The notes beneath the pieces are model-generated. The model was given only the letters and a program-made list of their open reading frames with translations, was not told the origin of the DNA and did no database searches. A stretch of 64,000 bases of DNA from Anoplopoma fimbria (taxonomy: Eukaryota > Chordata > Actinopteri > Perciformes > Anoplopomatidae), in NCBI RefSeq assembly GCF_027596085.1, contig NC_072456.1:23110718-23174717 (forward strand), written 5' to 3'. Both the position numbers and the translations under genes were made by a program. Below, piece after piece: positions 1 through 12,400 of the stretch. How positions within the stretch are numbered: position 1 is the stretch's first letter; each line of letters starts with the position of its first letter.

Positions 1-525
1 CAGGGCTGGAGTGATGGAGCCGTCCATGGTGGCAGCCTGCACCTTCCCGTCTCCAGCTGCCACTACTCCACCCACCTGCTTCTCCTGCCTGGAGATGAGA
101 GAGGAGAGGCTCCCTGAACTGCTCGGGTCCCTTCTACAGTCTCCGTTTTTGTTGCATATCATTCCAATGGCTCCATCTGCTTTTACGCACGGCTCCTGGA
201 GCGCGTCTCCTCCTCCTCCTCCTCCAGCTGCAGCATCAGCATCCCCATCCCTCCGGCACAGCAGAGCAGAGGCTGCGCTGCTACTCCCGCAGACAGGTGC
301 GGAGTCCTCGTCTCTCAGGAGCCACAGCTCGTGGTTGTTGGAGGTTTTACGCGCACCGGACGCGGCTCCGCCTCCGTGCGTAAATTTCTTCATCTCGGTC
401 CCTCCGCCGCTCCCATGGTCCTGGTCCTGGTCCTGGTCCTCTCTCCCGGCCGAGCTGGTGGAGGCTGGAGGTGGTCGGGGCTGCTGGGATTTGTGCTCCT
501 CCTCGCCGTCCTCCGCCTCGTCCAT
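1..525 (-). CDS. hcn2: 5' coding exon (partial) of an HCN-type hyperpolarization-activated channel gene, probably hcn2
   Basis: An open frame on the minus strand runs without a stop from an ATG at 523-525 to the window edge (175 codons), so the gene continues to the left. The predicted start, [10 protein letters not shown], resembles the acidic MDEEEDAEEE stretch near the human HCN4 N terminus. Further in, an NGDCRR..GSLSSL.SR segment resembles NGDCRR..GSLASLGSR of HCN4. The rest is low-complexity Gly/Ala/Ser, as is usual for HCN N termini. The channel core lies outside the window, so family membership rests on these weak motifs. It also rests on position: HCN2 lies just downstream of BSG on the same strand in human, as here. 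HCN channels carry the cAMP-modulated Ih cation current in neurons and heart. The frame stays open upstream through a CA repeat, so the start is uncertain; a second in-frame ATG lies at about 391. The opposite strand is also open here but shows no family features. Confidence 0.6.
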   Translation of the reverse strand, partial: MDEAEDGEEEHKSQQPRPPPASTSSAGREDQDQDQDHGSGGGTEMKKFTHGGGAASGARKTSNNHELWLLRDEDSAPVCGSSSAASALLCRRDGDADAAAGGGGGGDALQEPCVKADGAIGMICNKNGDCRRDPSSSGSLSSLISRQEKQVGGVVAAGDGKVQAATMDGSITPAL

Positions 526-612
526 CAGCGCCGGAACAAAAGAGACAAGACGGACGGACAGGGAGACACTCCCCGCACCTTGGACCTGGAGAGTCTGGAG
601 GGAGGGAGGAGG

Positions 613-615
<3 letters not shown>

Positions 616-674
<59 letters not shown>

Positions 675-698
675 TGTGTGTGAGAGAGAGGTTTTTGG

Positions 699-750
<52 letters not shown>
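616..750. repeat. Interrupted (TG)n/(CA)n array upstream of the hcn2 start
   Basis: Two near-perfect TG runs (616-670 and 702-750) are separated by a short GA/T-rich interruption. The array begins about 90 bp upstream of the putative hcn2 start codon, probably in its 5' UTR or promoter. Alternating purine-pyrimidine DNA of this length can adopt Z-form and is usually length-polymorphic. Confidence 0.95.
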
Positions 751-757
<7 letters not shown>

Positions 758-2097
758 TAGAGACAACAGCATTACCTTTTGGGATGCAACTACCTACAGT
801 TATTATATTGAAGAAACAATGAGAACTAAAGAACCTGCCAGTGTCACTAGAAAACTAACAACTCTATTTATGTAATAAATAAACACATAGATGTATTAAA
901 AAAGTTAAAAATAGTTAAAATAGTTGTTTTTTTCTCTGTCTGTAAATATAATATTTCAGTTATTGTTTTTTTTATTATTGCTTTTTTATAATACTTTTTA
1001 TTTTATTTTTCATTTTTTGCTTGTCTTCTTCTACTATGTCTCTTGTGTGCACTTTACTCTACGCTGTTGTAAGTCTGCAAATTTCCCCGCTGCGGGACTA
1101 ATAAAGGATTATCTTATCTTATTATTACATACTTAAATAAACTCACCTGATAGTAAGAAGGACAGGCAGGACAAAGGTGACAGATGAAGGTCAAAAGAAA
1201 GCACCAAGTTCTCCATCTTCAGTCATCCACAGGTGAGCTCAGGTAGAACATCAGCCAATAACACCTATTCTGTCATGATCAGGTGATTCATAGGATTTCC
1301 TCAATGATAGAGGGGTTTTATCCACAGCTTCTGCCTGTTGCTTGAGGATTGAAGGTCTGCCAATGTGTTCTGGAGTCCTCCATTCCCGGTCAAAGGGCTC
1401 CACCTTGTGGAGAAGTATAAACATTGCACACAAGCTTCCTGAGAAACACACCTTTTTCTAGAAACCAACAGTGTAGATGATGAAATGATGCTATGTAGTC
1501 CTACTTTAAGAAAAAAGAAACCTAGCTTTCTGCTGTAGATCAACAGAGTCCAATGGCTCAATCATTTGGCATTCTAAAATAAAAGATACATCTAATTCTA
1601 AACTCTGCTTTACACAGTGAGTAAAAAACAAAGTATGGTTTAGAGCCATTTTGGTAGAACATTGTTAAACTTTTTCTTAATAGAATTGAGCATGTTTAAG
1701 CCCAACGTGCACATGGCTGCAGTGGAGTTCTTGGACTCTTTGCTCTGTATGTTATGATGATGGTAAACAACATGCAACAGTCTATATGAATATAGTTATA
1801 CTTGTATTCTTACAAGTCATTGTCAGTCACAGGCTGAAGGTCGGGCTTCAGAACGTGCTTTAGATTTCTTCTCAAAACACGTTAGATTTAGTAACTATGC
1901 TTCTGTGATAGTTGTCCATTGATACGCCGACATCATTTGTTTGCAGGACAAAAATCCTACAAACAAATAATGACTATAATCTTAAACGCAGCTTTCTGGG
2001 CCTCCTTGTACACAGAATGTCTAAACCTGCTGTTTTAAGTCACCTTTTGATTTGAGTAGAAGTAGAGCAAGTAAACAAACATGTAAAATCAAATACT
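751..2097. other. hcn2-bsg intergenic spacer
   Basis: Apart from the retroposon tail at 921-1124, this AT-rich stretch shows no coding exon I can support. It is upstream of hcn2 and downstream of bsg, since both genes read leftward. The right part may include the far end of the bsg 3' UTR. Confidence 0.6.
921..1124 (+). mobile_element. Retroposon 3'-end fragment, copy 1 (ends in ATCTT repeats)
   Basis: A T-rich stretch leads into the block TTTCCCCGCTGCGGGACTAA, then TAAAGGATTATCTTATCTT. The same block recurs at 14607-14830 and 24692-24888, all in plus orientation. The pattern of a conserved 3' block and short terminal repeats suits the 3' end of a fish LINE of the L2/CR1 type. The exact family cannot be named without a repeat library. 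Confidence 0.7.
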
Positions 2098-3231
2098 TTT
2101 ATTCAGTTTGTGCAAGTTGTACAACAGATGGTGTTCCCTGTGCTCTGATAGTACAACAATGTACACAATTCTGGCTAGGTTTTTTTTTTTTTTTTTTTTG
2201 ATCTGTGTAACTATGTTAGCAATGTTAAAAACATCCAATCACAACACTAACCAGGTTAAATGGAACATATGGCTTCTGAATCATCTACACAGGTACAGGA
2301 ACAGAGACGATGGTCCAACAATGGCACAAAATGTCTTATCTCAGATCACAGTTAGTGGAAAAAAACATCTCATTAAATGATTAACTGCTTTACTAAAAAT
2401 TAGTGCGTCGTATTTTAGTTGCATTCAACAGAAGTAACAGACAGCTCTTTCACTTGGTCCATAACAATGTGTTTTTATTCTGGATGTGACATTGGCAACA
2501 AAAACGTTAGTGACTAAAACTTTTATTTAAATATGATTAAAAAAAATAAAATAAAGGAAAATAAAAGCTTGATTTCAAAAAGGAAAAAAAGCTTCCCTAC
2601 CAAAAAGAATTGTAATTTCTCACGGCAACAAAACTTTGCAGTCATTACATCTTCATAATTTCTGCTTTGTATTTGAGGTGTCAGATTTACACACAGAAGA
2701 CAAATGGTGCTTGTTAGCGTTTAGGCAAAGAATAAAAAGGGAGTTTTTGCGATGGTGTCGGAACGAGTCAAACGTGAGAATTCAAGCGTACTCCAGTGGT
2801 TGCTATGAGAATAGCAGAGAAGTGTGATGAACTTGTACTGCTTAAGTAGCCACAGATTGGAGAACATAAAAGCAAAGACAACTGTGACGTCAGTGAAGGA
2901 AGCATCGGCATTTAAAAAAAACAAAGAGAACCACAAAGAGGCATTCCTCACATGAACCATCTATGATTTTTACAACACACACACTTTCCTATAACGGCAT
3001 TATTAACTCATGCAATATTTGCCCCCGGGGGCCTCAAAGCAGAAAGTACTTCACACTATGTTCTGTGGCTGCACAAAGTGGAGAAGAATATAGAAGAAAA
3101 CAAAAAAAACAAGAAATCAGAAAGTTTTCTTAATAACACCCAAGCACAAAAAGGTACTTTTAAAATTGCAGGGTGCACAGTATAATGTGCCACACAACAG
3201 CCGAGTCCTGGACTGCCATCTGGATGTCCAT
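2098..3231 (-). other. bsg: bsg terminal 3' UTR exon (3' end uncertain)
   Basis: A good acceptor on the minus strand (T-rich tract then TTCTAG) lies just before 3231. It pairs with a GTGAGT donor at 3337-3342 downstream of the stop codon, giving a 111-nt intron inside the 3' UTR. Minus-strand AATAAA signals lie at 2522-2527, 2474-2479 and 2098-2103; any could define the cleavage site. No other exon is evident here. The stop codon is 12 nt before the exon junction, too close to be expected to trigger nonsense-mediated decay. Confidence 0.5.
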
Positions 3232-3342
3232 CTAGAATAAAAAAAAATGAAAAAGAAAGTTGCATGAATGATGATTTATAGTCATTTCAAAACGCCTATA
3301 ACACAGGAAGTTACATCTGAAGAACGTCGTCGTTTCACTCAC

Positions 3343-3415
3343 CTCGTTCGGCTTTTAATTAGAATTCCTTTGCCTCACACTCTTGTCTTTGTGATTTTCA
3401 GTAGAATTGCTCTTC
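3343..3415 (-). CDS. bsg: bsg exon 8: end of cytoplasmic tail, stop and start of 3' UTR
   Basis: After a TTTCAG acceptor this exon encodes residues 371(split)-390. They end in DKSVRQRNSN, matching the conserved K.VRQRN.. end of basigin and neuroplastin. The stop is at 3355-3357, and a further 12 nt reach a GTGAGT donor, so the 3' UTR is spliced. Confidence 0.92.
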
Positions 3416-6400
3416 CTGAAAGACACATCGTAAAAGAAACATGAGTTCTGTAACAACAAAGACACAATCTTTAGTGACAGTGAGGATGCTGAGCTGCTGA
3501 CTGTACTTACAGAGGAGCGGATCCTGAGTCGTCATCTGTCAGCGATCAATGAAGGAGGGCAAAACAAAAAGAAGAGTCAGTTAGTTGTTTGTTGCCAATG
3601 TGAGTAGAAACGTGCCCCCCCTCTCCCCAACGGATGATGGTAGCAAATGTTAGAACATGACATCCTCTGCAACATGAGTCCAATGAGGTTATGATCAAAT
3701 CCAACTGAACATGAGCTGAAGCATGCCCGCCCTCTTATGACGATGAATGATACAAATAAACCCTAAGAAAATGATTTAAGCAGGAATTCCACACACAATA
3801 ATAGTCTAGAAAAGACACATTACTCAATGTCACTTAACAGACTGCTGTATGTTTCTTTAGCGCATCTGTAATAAGAATATCTGCCATTCATGAACATTTT
3901 TTTTTTGCACATTGTCCAGAGGCTCATGCAACACAAGCAAAGAACACCAAAGAGACACTGCAGTGGCTGTTTTATGATCAAAAAACAAAACAGTAAAAAA
4001 AAAAACACCTCTGAACTGGCAGAGCTAACGTACAACCTGGCAGGTATAGAGGCAGTATTCACACCAGAGCAAGAGCACATGTAGACACAGTTGTGACATC
4101 TCTGTGGCCATATGGTGAAATCAGACAAATATAGATGATGTACTGACCTTGAGAAGAGGGTTGCCTATCAGATATCATGCATAAAAAGTACACGATGCAG
4201 AGGGCATGCAGACAGAATGTCGAAACTTCTCACTTTTCAAACCTGTTCCAAGTTCATGTCAAACCATTACACTAGCTTATGTGTCTCAATTTGACTCTTT
4301 CATTGGCTCAAACACGTGATTGTTTAACAAAAAAGGACCAATACAAAGTGGAGGGAAAACATTTTAAGCGTGCTCCGATTGCAGGGCCAGTGAAAGAGTG
4401 ACCAAATCTTTGAGCACATTCCTCTTAGAAGTGGCGACTATGAAAGCAGTTCATTCAGACTCCCATAGCTTTTTTTTTTTTTTTTTTTTTTGTCACGCGG
4501 TCATCTCAGCTCAACCACTTCAGTCTGACATGCAGTGTTGTCCACTTACCAAAATGCAAAATCAGCAGCGAACAGAGAAGTAAAAATGTAAATAATAAAA
4601 ATAAAAGTTTCTATCACAGATTGTTTGTACAAAAATGGGAAGCTAACTCCTGATATATATTAAAAAAAATATGTAAATAATAGCAAAACAAAAAAGACAA
4701 CAAGGGTTCATATTGAATGCATGCAGCTACAGTCCATACATCCCACCTAAATTAAGAATCCGATATGACCGAGGAGAGTTCAATCAATATTTGAGAGCGT
4801 GAGCCACTCCCTCTCAAAGTTTGTAACTTGATGGATTAGAGTTCTCACCACAGGACGATGTCTGTACTCAGCCAAAGATTGTTTATTGAGGAAAGAGTGA
4901 AGCTTCACTCTGTAACACCGCTGTACAAAAGTGAGTGTTTTTATAGTCCCAAGAACTCCAACAGAGTTTTACATGCGCCATCTAGTGGCTCGCAAGATGT
5001 CAATATCACTTTATCTAGTTAAGCTTTCACCTACATTATATAAATCATTTTAAAGATAAGGTGTTAAGGGTTACCTGTTATGTAACAATGTTGTCTATAT
5101 AGCAACATTTTCCTAAAACACTGATGGTTCTGATTGTATTATAAATCTGATGCCTACAATACATCATAATATATCAGTTTTCATTGTGTTTTGGCCTTTA
5201 GTCTCAAACTTGTGATGTCAAATATGAAGTCTGGAGCTGCACCATGAACAATGAATGGGAGATAGATTTTTTTTCGACCCAAAGAATGTTTTTTTTTTCT
5301 ATTTTTATACACACACAAGCTTTATTCTATTGTAGTGTTCTCAGTTCTAAAACAGAGTGAGCCTTTATACTCAGTCACTTTTAACAGCTATTCTCAACCA
5401 GTGGGCCGAAGAGTGCCATCTAGTGGGGCAAGGAGGTACTGACAAATGGTCAGATAAAAAGGAGAATATTTTTGTTTTTTGGTAATTAACATAGCTAGTT
5501 AAATGTATATCTAAATAGGGTTATGAAGTCACATTAACAAAAAGACATGGTAAATCAAAAGAAGGATAATGTCAATGACGTTTGAATATCACCACAACAC
5601 ATCATCAGGTAGAGAGAAAATGTGTATTGCCACTGTTCGCTAGCCAACGTTCCCTCAGATGTGGTGACACAAAAGGGATCATTGAAGAGGCTTAACAAAA
5701 ATGTACAACCCAGTGTATTTGTGGGCCTCAAGCTAGAAAAGGCTGAGAACTGCTGACCTATAACGTCCTTCCCCGTTCATCGTCTGTGCGGCAGCTCCAG
5801 ACTTCATACTTGATCAATTCACAATTAGAGTTTTAGCACAGTAGCCTTTTGGCTTTCTGACAGTTGTTCATGTTTACTCAACATTTGGACTGGCTTAGTT
5901 ACCCTCAAAGATAATAGTCTTCAAATTATCACTAAGAGAACTCGATTGAAGGTTGGGATATGCCCGTATCTACCCTGAAACTACGAATTTACGTCCTGGT
6001 GGATATTTTTCACCAATTTATTAAATGAGGGTATTTTCCCTGTGTTATTGGTAAAACAGCAAAATGGCCAGTAAGTTTTGGAATTCACCAACAACTCTGG
6101 AAACGTATAAATAAAATCATCAGGTCTAAGTGGCTGTTCAGACTGTAAACAGCACAGTGTTATAAAAGGAACAGACCCGGGCGTGGCATGTTTGCTTCCG
6201 GCATCGGTGAGAAGATCGATAAGCCCTTTAAAGTACTATGAGACAAGACAACTGTGGTAAGTTATTGCTTGTGTAATCATGTGATCTAATGCTTTGATGC
6301 AAGGTAAAACAGTTGAATGAACCTATTAAGGCAACAAAGTAATGTGAACTTGAACGCATTTGACTGGCGAATGCAGAGCCATGTAAGAGGATCAGCTCAT

Positions 6401-9400
6401 TTGTAGGAGTCTACTGTAGGTAGTGGTGGAGGCAGCATGGCGTACGTACCGTCAGTGATCTCATCGGGCTTTCTCCTCTTCTCGTAGATGAAGATGATGG
6501 TCACCAGGATGATGACCTCGGCCACAATGCCGAGGAAGGGCCAGAGAGCGGCCAACCGACTGCGGACACGCAGGTGGATCTTGTCGGTGGCTGTGCCGAG
6601 GTCACTGGTTCCGGAGCAGATGTAGTCGCCGATGTCGTTTTCGATGCTCAGCTCATTAATGGTCAGAGTGGTCTTGTTAGGGGTGCTCTTGATCTCATAT
6701 TTGTCGCTAGTGCCGTTGATGATAGGCTGCAGGGTTGTAAGTAAGGGAGTCAGTAACGCACAAAGCAGGACAGGTAAAGTAAAGTACTGGACATACATCA
6801 TTTGAAACTTATGAAACATTAGTTTAGTTGAATGTTTTCTGGTTTAGAACTAAAAGATCAAAAACATTGTCAATAGTTTTATGATTATCAAATTTACAAG
6901 CTTAATAGACGCATACCGTTTGGGAGTTATCTTCCTCTTTGAACCAGGTCCAGTCGGTGGGCAGTGGATAGCCGTGGCTCACACACACCATCACCCCTTG
7001 GTCGTTCTCATTGCCGTGCTCAGAGTGCTTGTGGGCAGCAACATGGGGAAGAGCTACAGCAAGAGGAGAAACACATTCATATTAGAATGTGAAAGTTTGT
7101 GATTTAAAGAAATGAACTCCCCCTGATCATTTCTCCTGGAGCAAAAGGCACTTTCACATAAGAATTTGAAACCAAGCGACGGGAATGTTTCCTGAGCTCC
7201 TTCATAATAATGATTCACGGTTTTCTTCTGTTGAAAACATTCCTCCGACGCTGAACTTGAATTCAAATTCATTATCAGACTGTCACCCTCAGGTTTATTC
7301 CCTTATCTGCTGCATGTGTAGATGACACCCAGTTTTCAGCTCTGTTTGGCACATAACCATTTTCTTAACAGTTTATGTATGGTCTTAAATATCAGCAGTG
7401 CATAACAGCACATGACCGATTCTGGAAAATGGCTGCCTTTGACATTGAATCTAAAGTATATACACTTTACTTTATATAAAGACTACCATTTCTGTAACTA
7501 TGAAAAACTAGCATTTACAACCAAATATTTAAAACCCCAATGTAAACATGACCCATTAACTTCAGTATGCGATATATTAATGAGTTAACGAACTTACTTT
7601 TGACTTCAATCGTCTGCTTCACCTCTGGTTCGGTCAGGAACACACATTCATACTTCCCACCAGAAGTGTGGGTGATTTTTTCCAAACTATGGAAAGGAAA
7701 AGGAAAGAAGGATGTGAGAATTCCTTGCAAGACCACCGAGTCATTGTTCTCCGCAGACCTAGCGACCAAGCATACAGCAGGTGGTGACTTGTGAGCAATT
7801 CTGCCGAAGCCAATTTAATGACAGTGATTAGTTTTCCACTTAGCTAAGTAGAAAATTCACAATAGGACCGTGCTTGTGTTCAAGGGCCGAGGGGTAAAAA
7901 TAAAGCTGCTTGTTCATGCAACAAATATTTCAAATTTCCCCTGGTAATCACAATCCCACTGTTGTTTGATTCTGCTGTCCCGTACAGTTCTGCCCGCTCT
8001 TCCTAATGGGGAATTAAGGTCAGGGCAACTGAGCACACTGCTTGGGGCGCTTATCCCCGCTGCCAAGACTACCGGCAAAGCTGCACGAATGCACGGTCCA
8101 TCTCTCTGCTAATCAAGAGCAGTGAATACCTGACTGACGCCCCTAGCTTTGCTGCTAATGGGAGGCAGCCAACGAGAATGGTGAAAGGGGGAGGGAGAGA
8201 GAGCATTAGAGGATAAAGATGAATGTTAACTGTAGTAATACAGGCGGAAAGGGACAGCAGAAGAATCAAATAGGCCAACATAGCTCAATTCAAGGCTGAG
8301 GAATGGCTAATTGTCTTCTAAACATCCATAGGACATCTCAAAGTATCAAAGCCAGCTGGGCTTGCCATTTTCTTGTTTCGATTTATTCACACATGAAAGC
8401 TAATCAGCTAATTGCACTGTTGTCTCAAACCAAACATGCTTCAAGACAAACTATCAGAGGATGAGTGGGTTTTAATGTGCCACAGTAACTGCAGGGCAGA
8501 TGTGCAGACATGGCGCTTGGATGTAGCTACTTACCGGAGGGTCGTGTACGCAGTGGATTCGCTGGACTTGGACTTTTCAATGAGTTTGCCGTTGTGCGTC
8601 CAGTGGGAGCCCTTGATGGGGAGGCTGGACTCTGTCAGGTTGCAGTGGAGGGTTGCGGAGGTCATGTTGCTGACCTCAGAAGGTTCAGTAATGATGTGTG
8701 GGGCTTCAGATAAACAGAGGGGGAAAAATAAATTATTTATCATTCTTTTCTAAATGTCAAATGTCAGTTTATAGGCCAAAAAAACCATTTTTACAGATTG
8801 AGACATCAGTGCTGCCCTACAAAGGCAAAACCCAGTAGCTACATATTTGGTTAAAGTTGTGTTTAAACCCGTTTTAATATATTCAAAATATGCCATAGAA
8901 GTGTGCAATTTCCGTTTAAAATTTGTAGTTCCAAAGCAAAAAACAGTATTTGCACCGTTTGTAGTTACAGCACTCTGTCTTTGTAGGGCAAAATGGTCGT
9001 CTTAATACCTGTAGCATTATCACTGGTTGCATCATTTTTGTTAAACGTCATTTACATTTTTAGCTCTTAACACTCAAGAGTCGTCTTTACAGAAATGAAT
9101 GACTTGATTGTAAAGAAATACAAGGTAGGCAGGGTCTAAGAATTCAACCCTAAGACCACAGTACGTAATAGTTTCTCAGCCAGGGCGTAAATATAGATTG
9201 TAAATCTATAAATAGACTGTAAATCTATATTTGCGAAAAAGGGATTGAGATATGGTTGAGACAATTATTGATTGTTCAGTGGTCAAGTGGAAATCAAAGC
9301 AGGATTAGCAACCAAGTCCTTTGCAATTATCCTCCCACTTGCCAAGTTTCAGAAGGAAACAAATCCGTTCTCAAATGGTGAAAAAAAAAAACTGACACAA

Positions 9401-12400
9401 GAAAAAAAGAAGGTACACACTTTCCAAGATGGAAAGAGCTCCCCAAAATGGGGAGATCTGTCCCACCAACAGTAGAATGGGGGGGATATCTAGCAGATAC
9501 GGTAGTCTACAACAAGGTCATGGGGAAAAGATCTTTTAAAAACATGCAGAAGAAGCAACAAGAGGAGAATGAAATAGTGTTGGCTAGTATCACTGCCAAT
9601 CATATGATAGAATGTAATAATTGGGTATTTTTGCTTCATCTGGGTGAAGAAACTGACCAATTCTTTTTTTAAAGTGACACATAATAATACTGGACCACAA
9701 GGCAGAAAGATACCCCATGGCTGAGAATTAATTTTATTAATTAGTTGCCATCTTCTGTGCCTACAGTTCAGTAGGTTATAAGCCACAGGAATGGTCTACA
9801 AGCAAAAAAACAAAAGTGGTAATGCCAATGTTAGTATCAATTAAGGAAATGCTAGGAAAATACATATCTACCAGGGCAATACCAATGAAGAAATCTGACA
9901 CCCCTTTTTTGTTTTTTCTTAAAACATCATATTTTGTTCATATGCAAAACTTCATTCTATCAAGGACAACCATGGAATTAAGCAAACATGTGAATTTGTA
10001 TTTTTAGATGGTGCCCAAATCCTGTAATTTCTTTTTCTTTTGTCAAACAGAATTAATGGTAATTTTCCTTCAGGAGCCATTTGCAAATTTCAAACCTTAT
10101 GGCCAGTATTATATACAAGAAAACCCATTATAGTGATAGCTAATCCTTGAAACAGGAAAAAAAAAAAAAAAAAAAAAGGCATCAGATTGAAGACACGTTC
10201 TGTAACAATACAGGATTAGGGAGTGGCCCAGCCACGCTTTATGACCGGGTACGGATTCTACTACAGGACAATCGTGGAGCTTTTGAGGAGAGGAGAGGGA
10301 GAGCGTATACTGGGTGAGGCAGGACGGAGGGGCTATTGGACTGGGAAGCATGGGAGTTGAGTATAACAGGAGCTGAATATCCAGGACTTCACTAATGAGG
10401 AGATAACAGCCAAACTACTTTGACCATAGTCTCCCCATGCTTCCTCCGCCACTCACGTTCGATCACAATAACGTTCGCCTGCGAGCGGATCCACTTGATT
10501 TTTGGCGTCTTCTTCAGTTCATTGCGGTCGGGGTCATTGGAAGCGCGGCACTCGTACGTGCCAGAGTCGTTGAGGGTGAGGCTAGTGAGCTGAATGCTGC
10601 TTGTGGCGTGTGCTACGTATGTGGCATTTATTTGGACACGGTCGTCCCGTGCCCCGTCAAAGAGCTGGGTGAAGGTCTCGTTGGGCTCTTCGCCCTCTAT
10701 GAACCACCACTGCACCTCGGGGATGGGGTTCCCTATCACTTCACAATGCAGCTTGGCGCGGTCATCGATAATCTTCATCTGAGACAGCGGACACTTGATA
10801 AAGCCCGCTGAGCACAGAGTACAGTTAGCCCAGCAAGATTTTTTTTTTTTTTATGTGGTGAGTTTAAAGCAAGCCAGGTGATTGCATGGATTGGTGATAA
10901 AAGGCCGTGATGGAAGAAAGGCAAGCAAAAAGGAAAAAGAAAGAAAAAGAAACAAAGTTAATTAAACACAAATGAAATGAAAAAATGAAAGTATGCACAT
11001 AGAAAATAGATCAGAGCAGCGTTGTAATCCAATTCTTTTGGGAAACGTTTGATCATTCCTGGTACTCTGACCCATCAAGATGAAAATAATAAAATAAACA
11101 TAAAAAGCAATTAGGGACGACCCGGCTGATTCAGATAATAATATGGGAGTGCAACATCAAGCCATACACTCGGTTTCCAATGTACATCAAGTGTCCTGAA
11201 GGTTATATTTTTCAATTTCAGTACAAAGTACAAATTGAATTACACTTAAATTCCTTTATATGGGTGTTGGTTTAATTTAAAGATTTAAAAAGCAATTACT
11301 CAATATTGAAGGTTGTGATTGGGGTCAAAAATGCTTGATCAAGACATCCCTAAAGGCAGTTATAGCAACAACAAAAGAAGAACGACAATAACAAAACATT
11401 TAAAGCATTCAATAGCATTCCCATGAAATCAATACAATGAATGAAACAGAACATGAAGAGAAAAGCTGATGAGGTTGAAATTAAAGACATTTAGCATAAC
11501 AAAATTAAGAAAAAAATAAATAATAATCAATGAAAGGTTTAGGACATGCAAGCATATTAGGGTTTTGTCTTTTCTCTGCCGTGCGTCGTGTCACACGGCA
11601 GCGATCAGGGCGTTGAACTAGGCTAACACACACACAGCCTATTTTTCAGGACAGTCTGACAATGATTTCACGCAGGCTATGCACATGACATCAATGTACA
11701 TGGAAGGCCAACGGTCAACCCCCACTGAGAGGCAAACATTCAGCATTTTCCATTGATTCTTTCACATGAGAATAACATTACGGGTGACATGTATTGGGGA
11801 ATTATTTTCAGGCTACACGATAATGCTGACGAACCACTGCCTGTTATGTTTATGTCAAACACACTCACTTTCTGATGGATTTACTTCTTTTAAATATTTG
11901 TTTCCTTCCCAGTATCACAGCTCTCCACATTCACAGCAGGCTGGGGGGGGGGGGGGGAGACTTGTTTAGTCACTCAGTGGTGGTCAAGGGGGGGGGGGGG
12001 GGGTTGTACGCTTAGGTGGGTCCAGGGAAAAATAACATTCTCACGCTGCAGGCTAAAGCACAGCCAGCCTGTTCCCCTCGCTTCAGAAAAATCCTAAGCT
12101 TTCAAAAAAAGCATAGCAACACCAGGGCTGGTCTCTAGGTACCCAGCACCAATAGCACCAATATGAAAACAACACACGTGAAAAATGTGTTAATCCACAA
12201 GATCTAAACGTCAACTATATACGGGTTTCTTCACCTTCCCCCCCCCCTTTTCTACATTTCCTTGATAAAGATACACTGAATTTTGTGATGCAAAAAGTAA
12301 CATTTTTAAAAAACACTTCCAACCGAAACAGTCAGCAGATTTTAATAAACCAAACAAAAACAGGCAGACGTGTGAATTTGTCAACAAGAAACTCAAGACT

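Noticed and set aside
11..822. Long plus-strand open frames (246 and 163 codons) at the left edge
   Set aside because: They end in Cys-Val repeats read through the TG microsatellite and overlap the better-supported minus-strand HCN-like frame. No family similarity is visible.
6397..6449. Alternative basigin C terminus by read-through of the exon 6 donor (GTYAMLPPP.. then stop)
   Set aside because: A strong GTACGT donor and two downstream exons encode the conserved DDD..RQRN tail, so read-through is probably just intron sequence, though a rare retained-intron form cannot be excluded.
10457..10807. Neuroplastin (nptn) as an alternative to bsg
   Set aside because: The first Ig domain is similar in both, but the DPDRN motif, the VTIIFIYEKRRKP membrane segment and the synteny with rnf126/fstl3/hcn2 favour basigin.
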